Positions 26,447 to 38,058 of a stretch of 64,000 nucleotides of DNA are shown piece after piece; the stretch's first letter is position 1; every line of letters starts with the position of its first letter. The position numbers were made by a program, and so were the translations under genes. Source of the stretch: Halichondria panicea (Eukaryota; Porifera; Demospongiae; Suberitida; Halichondriidae). The stretch spans positions 5,461,047-5,525,046 of the forward strand of contig NC_087388.1 in NCBI RefSeq assembly GCF_963675165.1. The letters run 5' to 3'. A model generated the notes under the pieces. The model was not told where the DNA came from. It was given only the letters and a program-made list of their open reading frames with translations, and made no database searches.

Positions 26447-27555
26447 GATGTTTATAAGCAATTTTTCTGTCAATTTCATTTGGTCTAAATAATTCGTTTT
26501 TAGTGTGATGTAGATTTAAGGCCATAGAACTATAAATCTATGATACAACTCTGTTGACAGCTTCTAATTAATACAGTAGATTACTCTTGTCTTTTTTATG
26601 TGCAAATTGAATCAGTTCTTGCAATTTAATAGTTTTGGTAGATTACATTGTTGTCCCTGGAATTCTCTCCAATCTTTCTTGTTTCTTTTCAACAGAGGCT
26701 TTCAGATTGCTTCAATAATTACTTTCAGTAACTTCTAAGAACTTCTAAGAAATAAATACAGCTATTGGTACACTTGGCTTGATTTTACTGCATTTCTATT
26801 CTCAGCTCCACCCATCTATCCATGCAATATGTGATTCCGCAAGAAATAAAAGCTTATTGTAGTAACTTTTTGCATAATCTGCAGAGAGTTAGAGATAAAA
26901 GACATGCTCACTTGTGTTTTTGTTCATTTTCATGTTTGGTTGCCAAAATGATGATCACCTTCGAGAAAAAATCACACGCAAAACAAGCATCAAATGCTAA
27001 AATTATAAAAAAACTGTTATAAAAATCAAATTCTACGCTATTTTTTACCCTTGGGAACAGCTGTTGTTTGCTAGACTCTTCCAGGGCTTGCGGAAAGCCC
27101 TTCTTGTTCACTCACTTTCTGGTCCCGTTTTTTACCATTGAATTACTGTACGAAAATACGCCCACGCACTACTTCCGGTCTGACATCTCTACTTTGAACT
27201 TTCATATTAATGAGTAGAATACGTTGACCTCTGCACTTACTTTTAATACTATGGTGATACTGTACTGATCAGATGTACGTACGTACGTACAGCTAGCTAG
27301 CTAGGTACGTCCAGCTAGCTACCCTAGATCCTTTATACCTAGTAGCTGTTGTCTAGTATGACAAAGTTATAACAATTATTTTTATGAAGGTCAAACTCAA
27401 CACAATAATAATTATTGCACTGTCAGCATAATGAATAATGACCTAATGGCCTCATCAATTGATATAAGAAACTATGCTTTCAGTAAGTATAACAGTGAAC
27501 ATAGATCTACTAAATTTAATGCTGCTAAGTTTGTATAGCTTGTCCAATGCTATAG

Positions 27556-30500
27556 ATGGCTATGTTAGATCTAGTGGCTTTCTTTGCTTTGTTTCTGCTG
27601 CAAGGAGCAGCTTATTCTCAATCACCCTCCTTTGATTTTAAGATTAGAACTGACTATCTCCCAGGACTGCAAGTGGACTCCACTGGGAGAACATTCCTTG
27701 CTGCAGACAACTACCTGTATAGACTGAATGCTCAGCTAATACAAGAGGAGAGAGTTGATCTAGGATCTTATGTCATTGACCAAGGACTGGCCCTGAGCTC
27801 TACTGGGATGTTGGTGGTGTGTTTAGAGGATCTCTCTTGCTCTGTCTACAATGCAAGCAATTTCAGTACTGGTCCCATCAGGAATATCAGTAATGCTATA
27901 GGGGGAGATCTTAGATTTGGAGCAGCTATCATTACGTCAGGAGACACTTTCTACACTGGAGCAATAACTGGTGTGGGACAGAGAATGGTACTGCAACAAT
28001 TTGGAGAGGGATTCAATAGATCGTCAAACAGCAATCTATCAGACGAGTATAATGAACTGGTTTTTGAGATTAGTTCCTTTGCACGAAACTTTTATGCATA
28101 TGGTGGTTTTGTGAGTGGTGGATTTGCCTATTATATTATCGTCGACTATCGACCTGCTAATGCACGAGCTATAAGACTGCTACGTGTTTGCAACATGCCT
28201 GATTGTGGAGGCCCAAGTACCTGTGGAGTGACTGGTTTGTATGAACTGGGAATCAATTGTGGCTTTCAAACAATCACTGGAGATACTCATGTGTGTGCAG
28301 TGTCATTAGTGGAGGACTTCAGTGGGATATCTGGACCCACTGCTGTGGTAACTGTTTGCTCCAGCAGTACTAACTCTATTTGTGTGGTCAATATCACTGC
28401 TGTCAATGAAGCTATGGACGCTAAATATGACTCTTGTATTGTGTCACGGACTGTTGGAGAAGAAATTGGTTTAGCATGGAGAACAAGCTCAGATAACTGT
28501 GATACCCTGCCGCAGCCTCAGGTACGTTTGTATATGATTATAACATACAGGGTTTTGCAAAATCTTTGCAATATCCCAAAAAAGCGTTTTGCGTTGAGCG
28601 TTCCTTATAAGGTTATCTGTGGTCAACCATAAAGTTGTAGATCTTAGTCAGCATGTCAACAATGCACTATTCTACAAACAGTTGATGGATCAACTTGAAG
28701 ATTCCCAGCAACACTTTGATAAGACAGTCCAAGCAGCTCTGTCTGATGCACTATTCTCCATCTAATAATACCGCTTTTTTCACAAGAAAAAGCCATTTTG
28801 TTTTTGAATTTTGCTTCCTAAGCAGACTTGGCATTTCACCACAATGTGTTTATGACACCACAATGTGTAAACATTAGATATCCATATAAGGAACGCTCTA
28901 CACCCTCTATTTCAAAGATTCTGCAAAACCCTGTACTGGTCTTCAACAAATCATTTATTTTCAGATACCTGTGGACAGATGTAACACACCCAGTCCAGTC
29001 GGTCTTCTCATTCCAAATGGTGGTATTGACATAATAGCACCAGTTCGTATCAACTTTGGAGCCAGCCCTATTCCTGATGCTTCAGTAGCTGTAAAAGTGG
29101 AGCAGTTTTCCTTTGTGTTTGTGGCAACTTTTGATTCGAGGATAAGAGGAATAAGAGGAGTAAGTGCGTAATTGTGTATAATTATGACATTGCTTGTCTC
29201 CACAGTACGATGTCAGTGGTACATTGACCCTGGGAACTGATAGCTCATTCTACAATTTTCCAGTGACCTCTAGGGTATTATATTTGTCATGGCATGAGGG
29301 ACTGAACTACATCACAGCAGCCACTGCAGACACTGTAAGTTTATAATGCTTGTATATGTATGTGTTCTACCCTATCCATTTCACCTCCCCCTCTGAAGGT
29401 GTACCAAGTACCCATAGAGGAGTGTTCCCAGCATATAGACTGTACCAGTTGTACCAATGACCTCAACCCGCTGTGTGGGTGGTGTGTGGTGGAGAACAAG
29501 TGCTCCCGTCAGACGCAGTGTCAGAACTCTAGTCTCATCAAGAGATGGACACAGGAAAATACCAACTGTTTTACTACAACTGTGGATCCTATGCGACTTG
29601 TCCTCGACCCTACAATTCTTGCTAATGTGGTAAGGTATATATGCATTAATGTGACACAGGTCATACAAACTGATCCAACAGTTCACGGTGATCTTGCCTC
29701 ACCTCCTGCATGGAGAAAATATATCCTGTCATCTGGCCGACAGTGAAGGACGTTTCTCACCCATCATAGTACCAGCTGTTGAGATTATCCCAGGAATAGT
29801 GTTCAGTTGTGATATTGAAGGACTGGTACCTGACTACCCTGGAGTGACTGCAACCATCAACCTGGGATTTCAGAGCTCTCTGTTCAATGAGCCATTTAAC
29901 GTTACCAACCAAGCACTCACAATCTACAATTGCTCAGCAGGGAAAAGGTATAGGTACCTCAACCATATTCATGACCTGCTGATCACACTATGAATGTGCA
30001 GCTGTAAGGATTGCCTTAGGCCCAATAGTCCGTGTGGATGGTGTAACCTCAACAAGCAGTGTAGTGGAACAGCAACTCTGTGCAAGAATACGTCTCACTT
30101 CCTACAGGTGATAGCTTGATGACCCCTAGCCTGACTCTCTAATGCCTATACCCCTCTATACAGGTGTCTATATCTACAGACTTCAGAACCCTATGCCCCC
30201 TGCTAGATACGACCCCCTTTGGGGGGCACACTCTACCAGTGAGGGTAGTCCAGGACCTTCGACTGACCACTAGGAACCTGATACCACCAGTAAGTCAACA
30301 TTAACTCTGTACCCTGACCCTTCCATGGCTTCTCTATAGACGGATGGCTTCGAGTATTTGTGTATTGTGAATGGAGTTAGCCTGGCAGCTCAGTATGAGA
30401 ATGAGACCTCTATCCTGTGCAATGTGGGCAGTGGAGACGTAAGTGCTAACACTGTAATACAATACAATGTAATGTAATGTAAACTGCACAAACAGTTTCA

Positions 30501-33500
30501 CAATGACCATTAAATGCTAATTGTGATTTAATTAGTGCTGCATTCTAGTTATCACATTACCATACATGACACAGCTCAACCTGCCTACTGGTAGTGGTAG
30601 CTCTTCTGTGGTTGCTACGGTGATATGGTTCGGGAATGGCATCATCCACCCACTCAGCAGTGTCACACAACAGACTGACAGTACGTACACCATCACAGTA
30701 ACTACAAAAGTTGGACTAACATTTATACACAACCTCTGTTTACCATATGCCCCTCCCCCTCCCCCCAACACACACAATGACATAAAGTTACGTTGTTTGA
30801 TTGTCGTAACTTGGGCAGTGGATGTTCAGAGTGCTTAGCATCCAGACTGGGGTCAAAGTTCACGTGTGGGTGGTGTAGCCTTAGCGACAGCTGTGAGGTG
30901 TTGCAAGAATGCACCAATGATGTTTTTGTTACTGAGGGGAGAAATTGTCCTTCCCCTTTCATCAAATCAATCTCTCCAGAATCTGGTAATCATTATAATT
31001 TTACCTACTATATGCCATGATACTTCCTACACCCACAGGACCAGTTGATGGTGGTACAGCAATCACTGTGATGGGCACTGACCTCGGAGTGACCTTTGCT
31101 GACATTCTGAACGCCACCCTTACATTAGGAGGTGTGGCCTGTACTATCATCAACACCGACTATATACCAGGGAGGCAGTTTGTGTGTGTGACCAACAACT
31201 TTGGAAGTACAGGCAGCAATGTCTTCACTATGGTCCTGTATGGCAATATAGACGTCAATGTAAACGCTGATCCTTTCATTGCGTTGAATCCCTTTGTTAG
31301 TAGCGTCAAACCGACCTTTGGACCCGTGGCAGGGGGTACCAAACTGACTGTGAGGGGTACTGCACTAAGAGTGGGTAACCATGAGAACACTAGAGTCACT
31401 CTGGTCAGTGGAGGGTTAATCTACACCTGCAACGTATTGTAAGTGGCAGTATACGTCTGGAAATGTTGAAACCTTTCCTTGCAGATCAATCTTTTCTCAA
31501 GAGATTGAATGCACCACTACAGCAGCAAACCTCACCTCCGCTGCAGGGGTGGTAGTTACTATTGATGCTGCTAGACTGGACTTTGGAGTGTTCTTCACTT
31601 ACAGTAACAACCCCAATGTAACTGCTGTGCGTCCTAGCAACACCATTCCCAGTGGAGGCATCACACTGACCTTTACTGGAGTGTACTTGGACGTGGTACA
31701 ACAGCCTGTGTTGGAGATCTACCAGCCCATGGAGGAGGATCCTCTGGTAAGCCAGCAACTATAATTATGTCTGTATTATTTACTCTCCCCTACAGAGAAG
31801 CAACTGCAGTGTTGTGGACAATACAACCATCACATGCTTGACTCCTAGTCTGCTAATAACCTCACTGACCCCATTGGACTATGCCCTACTGTTTGATGAT
31901 GTCCCACCTATCACACAAGCACGTTTTCCCATCAGCGTCCAATTAGATCCCTCCAATTTCCGGCTGGAGGGTTCTCAAAAGGTCCCTAATGGCACAGAGA
32001 CGCTCATACGCATTGTGGTATGTAATATTAGCTAGTAAACCGACCCTATTAATTGTTATTGTGTGTGTATCCAGGGTGATAATCTCGACTCAGTGGAGAC
32101 CAGTGAGATACGAGTGACAGTGGGAGGGGAGGAGTGTGTCAAGACACCCAGTAGCGTAAGAGGGAGTGAATTCATCTGTACTGCCCCCTTGGAGCCGCCA
32201 GGAGGGGAAAACCCAGCCAACATAAATGTGTATATAACTATAATTATACGTAACTGTGTCACTGTTCACTTCAGGTAACCGTTGGAAGCAACATCGCTCA
32301 AAAATTGGACCGGCAACTGACTTATACATTTCCTGAGGCAACGGTTTTTGGGCCAACAGTTCCTCTGCAGATCATCATTCCAGTTATTGTCATCATCTTT
32401 ATAATTGTCGTGTGTGTACTGACGATTGCTATTGTCTGCTTGTATCTGAACTCGAGGAGAAAGTCAGTACCAATTTATATGCATCAGCATGAGCAAAGGA
32501 TAGAGCTTACGGCTACTGGGTAAGTAATGATAATATTATATACTGTTCAATTTGCAAATAATTTGTTACAGGAAAACTCATGAGGTAGTCGATGGTAATA
32601 CTACACTCGTTAGTAAGTTTTCTTTTCTACACACACATGTATAGTCCCTGTTACATGCAACAAATTATATTCAGAATCAGAACTTGTTGAGATTGCTGAG
32701 TCCATCCCAGACTCATTCAAAATAGCTGCCTCAAAATTGAAGCTCTCCAGTACTGCAATAGGACAAGGTAAAGAAAGATGTGCAAATAATTTGATTTTGG
32801 GATGTGACTATACAGGTGAATTTGGCGTTGTGTACAAGGGTGTTCTGACAGACTGGAACAAAGTACCTATGCAGGGGGTGGCCGTGAAGACATTAAAAGG
32901 TTATAATTATCATTATTGTTGTGAGATGAATATTACACAATGAAACCTTTTGAACACAGAAACTATAAACTCACGATTATTTCGCGATCATTCCCTCTAT
33001 AGACATGTTAACCTAAATTCCGGTCTGCAGTCAGTTATACATTTTCTGAGCCCTAGAGATTCATTTTTCTGCAATTGTAACACACAACATTTCATTTCTG
33101 ATGAGTTAGTTCTTCATTATTTATACAGGTCTGTTCTCATTGTCGGATGTTCAGAGCATGGTGTGTGAGGTGAACAAGATGCAGGACTTTGACCATCCTC
33201 ACGTCATGTCCCTAATTGGAGTGTGTCTCGATGCTGGCCCCGGTGTTGCCATAGTGATGCCATATATGGCCAATGGCAGCCTTATTAGCTACCTCAAAAA
33301 AGAAAGGAGCAGCCTTGAGTTGGACGATGACTGTGACATAGATCAGGTGTGTGTGGTGTAGGGTGCATACGAGTAGTAAATAGCTCAGTATCTATGACGA
33401 CTACCTTTTGGTTTAGAGCATGTATAAGTAATACTATTTATTGCTTTTTAATAAGTGCTGACATCAGCGTTTTACATTGAAATTGCACAGGAAGCGACTC

Positions 33501-36216
33501 ATCACCAACTGTGCAGATATTTTTCCATATCGCACACCCGGAAGTATTATTGCACACTTGTTATTGCACACTAGGAAGTGATTCTTATTTGGAATAAAAC
33601 GTTTTCAGCAGTGAGAGAACAAGAAAAACATAGTTTACACACTTATAATCATGCATTGCAATGTTTATCAGTCTCTTTTCTTGTTTTCTGATGCTCTGTA
33701 TCACTTCTGTGCTCTTTTTGCAGTGAAGCTGAGGGTCAGGAGGTTGTCAGTGTTCATATTTAATGCATCAAACAGGCATCAGTGTTGGGAGTGGGTGCTT
33801 TGAGCGGAGTATTGCACATGTAGAAGTGTACTGCACCACCATATAAGCCTGTTCAGGCTTGTATAAAGTCGTTTTGGCTTCAAAAACGGTTGTCACACTT
33901 TTCTTCAGTTATAGCGGTGCATGTTTCCTCTTCTGATACACTGGAGCATGATAGAAAGCAAGCACATGCTGTTTATCCTTCAGAACTATCCATTTTCAAA
34001 ACGGGTTGCTGGTTGTCAACGTTTTTCTTGTCTTTTTTTCTTGTCTGTTCTCTACAAAATCTTTAAGTAGCCTTCTGCAAGCTCTCTTGGTGTTCTAGAG
34101 TATTATTTCTTTGTCTTTCTAGCTGTTTTCTTTCTCTTAAACTCGTCTTCAACTGGGAGAACTCAATTTTGTTGCTACGCATTCTTCTGGTTGATAAAGC
34201 AACCGCATGTTGCGCATGCGCAGATTCAACCTGCATTTTGGTTGCCAAGCAATAAATGCATTATCCCATGGATACTGATGATTATCACTCGTCCGTGCCT
34301 AGTAACTGTCACTCGTGCCTTGCAGGCACTCGTGCAGTTACTGCACAGACTCGTGATAATCCTCAGTATCCATAGGATAATATCATAATAATTATGGTAT
34401 TAGTGTGAGCATTGTGTGGGTGTCTCAACAGAAAGGTATGTGGGGCTGCATGATTACTGTGATCCATGTGTATAGAGAGATGCATGCTACATTCCCATCA
34501 GCTATACTGGGTCAAAATATATTTCTTACCTAGCTTGACCACTTGACCAGCCTATTTTACTGAAACAACATGCATCAGCCTTATGGCCTGACCATATTCC
34601 ACAACAAATCACGTTCACTATAGCTATGCATGCATATATATAGTGCAAGGTGTACAAAATGATAGTTAAAACTGGCGCATGCAGAATGCAGGGAAAGAAT
34701 GACTATATAGCTATAATTATCTAGAAAGAATTTTTTCAATTTGTGTCAGCAGCGTGATCGATTGTGGGGATAATACTGACTTGGAGTATATAAAATTATG
34801 ATGAGCTTTTCCAGAACTTAGTCAAAAATCAGAGCACCAATTAATAATTTGTAAAGAAGTGGTTGCCATTGATACAGATTCTGGAAGTGAGGAAACTGCT
34901 ACTAAAGATGTGTCGTCAGATAGCACTGGGAATGGCCTACTTGGCTGAACAGAAGTTTGTCCATCGCGACCTTGCAGCCAGAAACTGCATGTGAGTGAAC
35001 AATTGACAGTGTGCACGAAAGAAATCATGACACTAAGTATAATCATGCAAAGTTCATGTTTTTATAGCCACGGTAACGTTATACTATAGTTGGAGCATTC
35101 TTCCTTGCATGCGACAAAAATTATATCCAATGGTATGCATCGATATTGTAAAAATATCACTAGCATACTAGCTGGTTAGCATTTTACATAATTGTTTCCA
35201 TGAGGTTTTATCTTGACATATAATACATTCAGGCTGGACTCGGGAGGGGGTATCAGGGTGGGGGACTTTGGTTTGGCTGAAGACGTCTATGCTAGCGGCT
35301 ACTTCAGACAGAACGACAGAGCCAATGTGAAGCTGCCCTACAAATGGATGGCCATGGAGAGTCTCAACGATGCCATATTCACAGAAAAAACTGATGTGGT
35401 GAGTCAGTGCATGATCACAAGCTCTATAACTCAGTAATAGCTTTATTTTCGTGAACACGCTCTATCTAACCTCAACCCCTAATTTGTGTCTGAAATACAT
35501 TTTCCTTTCATAATCATTGTTACTTGTCGTCCATGTGCCCATGCAGTGGTCGTATGGTGTGACTGTGTGGGAAGTCTTCAATGGAGGACGGACCCCCTAC
35601 CCTGCTGTGGACCCACACTCCCTCATCCAGCTGCTGGGAGAGGGGCGGAGACTAGAGAAACCTCTCAACGCAGCCTGTTCCGCCGAAATGTGAGTGTACA
35701 CTCTCTGAGTTGAGTATCGTAGCAGTTGCATTGAGCTAGTTGTTGTGTTGGGTAGACTGAGATTTGGAATTACCATTTTGTTCCAACTGACTGTACATCC
35801 CTCTACACTCACTCAGTTCTGAAGTGATGCGTCAGTGCTGGAGGGAGGACCCAGAGGAGAGACCAACCTTCTCACAACTGTCCTCCACTGTGGACAAGTT
35901 ACTGACATCCATTGCTGGCTACACTGAGCTCGGTATGGTGCTACTGAACACAGTTCAAGAGGTGGAGCAGCTCAGTAAGTGCATAATTAAAAGATAGTAT
36001 GCTACTATAAATAGCAGCTCTTAATGAATACTTACTTAGTGTAGTATACTAAGACATGCTAAAAATCATTATTCATTCCATGCTTTTACTGCAGAATGTG
36101 ACAATGTACCTTCACCTACTGAAGACGCTAATCGTTATGTCGATGGTCCACCAGGTCACCCTCTAGCATTCAAAAACAGAATGTACGAAGAAGAATTTAC
36201 TGCAACAGACGATTAA
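27556..36216 (+). CDS. RTK gene C (type 1), plexin-like ectodomain and MET-like kinase, intact reference copy
   Basis: Exons: 27556-28521, 28965-29159, 29206-29334, 29399-29629, 29682-29947, 30002-30107, 30164-30289, 30340-30438, 30575-30680, 30788-30985, 31039-31438, 31485-31746, 31796-32017, 32075-32227, 32275-32519, 32572-32612, 32675-32767, 32816-32899, 33129-33346, 34878-34990, 35233-35398, 35547-35689, 35817-35974, 36095-36216. Joined, they give 1613 residues without a stop. Order: signal peptide 1-20; Sema about 20-430 (short for this domain, usually near 500); PSI1 about 438-485 (CTSC, CGWC); IPT1-like 508-590; PSI2 594-630 (CKDC, CGWC); IPT2-like 632-740; PSI3 745-800 (CSEC, CGWC, NCPSPFI); four IPT repeats about 805-1165 ([43 protein letters not shown]); membrane span about 1186-1211, then NSRRKS. 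Kinase about 1270-1560: [21 protein letters not shown] (alpha-C Glu), [39 protein letters not shown] and LPYKWMA...ES are strongly MET-like. The tail ends [11 protein letters not shown]. Substrates and ligand unknown. Confidence 0.88.
28548..28933. mobile_element. 386-bp TA-flanked MITE in intron 1 of gene C
   Basis: CAGGGTTTTGCAAAATCTTTG at the left mirrors CAAAGATTCTGCAAAACCCTG at the right (one mismatch). TA is duplicated at both ends. Intron 1 of A and E keeps the empty site (CATACTGGTCTA in E). This is a Tc1/mariner-type non-autonomous element. Confidence 0.85.
33437..34388. mobile_element. About 0.95-kb insertion in intron 19 of gene C
   Basis: Gene E has continuous sequence here (AAGTAATACTATATAATTATGG near 61066-61090). 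In C it is split by about 950 bp. The 3' part (34262-34381) folds back: TTATCCCATGGATACTGATG pairs with CAGTATCCATAGGATAA, around CACTCGT/ACTCGTG repeats. No frame of note inside. Exact ends and superfamily unclear. Confidence 0.6.
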
Positions 36217-36393
36217 CTAATTATAGCCTTTAGCTAGTGAGTTGTCCCTGTACATATAGCGTGTATATAAACGTACAATTCCAGCTGCTTTAATCTTTGG
36301 CACAACCGTGCATGATACAATCAGTTTACTTTATTCTTTATTAGTATCATGCATGTATACACATGGTCACCGTAGCCTATTATTGTTTTACAC

Positions 36394-36399
36394 AATAAA
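36394..36399 (+). terminator. Putative poly(A) signal of gene C
   Basis: AATAAA in the conserved ACACAATAAAGTCACATG context, about 180 bases after the stop. Confidence 0.5.
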
Positions 36400-37531
36400 G
36401 TCACATGCAATGTTTCCCGTCTTAATAATTTTGTCCTCAATTAACTATTTTCACATGCAGTGCCTATAATATTATAATTATAGGCAGTCTTTTTACAATT
36501 TGAACAAAAAATATTCCGGAATATTGGTTTGGCACAGACCTAGCAATAGGCAAGGGAATATTGATGTGTTTACTGATAATTATTGATAGTAGCATGATGC
36601 ATAAGTGACATTCCAATGATTGTTATGACAGTACACATGCAGCCAGTCATAATAATGCATTTATGTACTGACAATTCGGTGTACAGCTTACGTTTTCTGC
36701 TGCATGGGGTCGGCTGCTCTGGTTGTCATGGTAACCTGGACGCATCAACCACCCACTGAGCAACATATTGAAACAAATTTCAGGTATCATTTCTTTCTGT
36801 CAACAATTATTATCTGCATGGATAGATGCTTCTAGACAGTCTAGACAATCCTTTACAGGTGATTTATACTGATAGCCATGATTTGACCAGTGGCAGCAGG
36901 GTATATATGATTAGTGATTGTGTGTGTGTGTGTGCATGGACACACAAATATGAGCTGTTTGAGCGAACTAGACACTTTCATCAGTTTTTCACGGATTGCT
37001 CGAGACAGTAGTAGTCACCTATAGTCATTCTCGATTCACCCATAATAATAATGCACTGAATAAGGTCATTACGGTAAAAAGTTATACTGTATCCATTTTG
37101 CTCCTTGTGCAATCAATAAATGCTCTATCATGAGTTAAGAATTGCACAATAATTACACAGTACTACATGCCGTATATCGAATGACTGATTTATAAGTGCA
37201 TCCTCGAATATAAGCGTATATAGAGCAGCCTCAGCTCTGCTATTGAGCCTATGAATAAATTACGTGCTCGGAATAATTTTAGTCGAATAGGAGGTAAGTA
37301 TCTAATGGTTATTGTCCATTTTTGGTAAAGATCATTGCATTAAGTTTTGCATAACGACGTTCTCATGGCTGAAAGTTGAATTATGGATCAATTAAGAAAA
37401 CACTGTGTCCAGTTGTGTGTGCTGTATTATGTCTATTATGAAGTATACGTACAAAGGGTATCCATGCATGCATGTACTTTATTAGTATATAGCTACTAAT
37501 TAAAACATGGCTTATGTTTTATTTAATGCAG

Positions 37532-37600
37532 AATATGTGACAGTAAACGCACACCCACTAAAGAAGTTTATCGCTATATCGACCGATTGGAGTTACTAAT
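37532..37600 (+). pseudogene. Decayed type-1 terminal RTK exon
   Basis: AATGCAGAATATGTGACAG followed by CACCCACTAAAGAAGTTTATCGCTATATCGA resembles the start of exon 24 of A and C (GCAGAATGTGACAATG, ACCTACTGAAGACGCTAATCGCTATGT). Indels break the frame. Confidence 0.55.
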
Positions 37601-37612
37601 AACTACGCTCTA

Positions 37613-37816
37613 CCGTATAGCGGGTAATTTTCGTGGGGTAAAATATTCGTTATTTTCGTGGGCAGGCTGACCTCCACGAAATTTTATCGTAGGCGTGGCT
37701 TATCTGAACGTAGGAATGCCGTGCAGCCACGAGACTAAACGAAATTTTTACTCACGAAAACTACCATTCTCGAGTTGAACGAATTTTTTACCCCACGAAA
37801 CTTACCCGCTATACGG
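37613..37816. mobile_element. 204-bp MITE, CCGTATAGCGGG ends, TA target duplication
   Basis: The left end CCGTATAGCGGGTAATTTTC and the complementary right end (…TTACCCGCTATACGG) are each flanked by TA. The arms pair for about 40 bp. A worn relative is in intron 18 of gene A. Confidence 0.8.
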
Positions 37817-37850
37817 TATATAGTCTAATTTCTCGTTCCACGCCTTCCCT

Positions 37851-38058
37851 GGCACTGACCTCGGAGTGACCTTTGCTGACATTCTGAACGCAATCCCATT
37901 AGGAGGTGTGGCCTGCACTCCTATCAACACCGACTGTATATACCTAGACTCGCAAGCCGTCACTGTTGCAGGCGAACTGTTCGCCTGCAACAGTGACGGC
38001 TTGCGAGTCTAGTATATACCAGGGAGGCAATTTGTGTGTGTGACCAACAACTTTGGAA
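37851..38058 (+). pseudogene. RTK IPT3 exon fragment, interrupted by a palindromic insertion
   Basis: GGCACTGACCTCGGAGTGAC to ACCAACAACTTTGGAA equals part of exon 11 of the RTKs ([13 protein letters not shown]...[12 protein letters not shown]). It has a 3-nt deletion and a 67-bp element plus a 9-bp duplication inserted at 37945. No other RTK exon adjoins it; IP3R exon sequence follows within ten bases. Confidence 0.85.
37945..38011. mobile_element. 67-bp near-perfect palindromic mini-element with 9-bp target duplication
   Basis: Two 31-bp perfectly complementary arms (starting TAGACTCGCAAGCCGTCACT) surround a 5-base loop ACTGT. GTATATACC occurs at 37936-37944 and 38012-38020. Intact RTK copies show the empty site (ACTATATACCAGGGAGGC). 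Confidence 0.93.

Larger units (their letters stand above)
23789..27555. other. Intergenic, gene B to gene C
   Basis: It holds a decayed second terminal exon (about 24130-24262) and a stretch beginning CAGGGGCGGATCCAGG at 24739 that looks like a transposon end. It also holds a 1.08-kb Mutator-like element (25372-26446). AT-rich DNA leads up to C. The segment 24541-24570 (GATGTAGCGAATGGACAC) is shared with the spacers before A and E. No intact gene seen. Confidence 0.5.
36217..37850. other. Intergenic, gene C to the RTK relic
   Basis: 36217-36990 is the conserved type-1 3' flank. Beyond it lie a decayed terminal RTK exon (37532-37600) and a MITE (37613-37816). The stretch 37304-37360 has an inverted partner at about 38536-38590. 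No intact gene seen. Confidence 0.5.
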
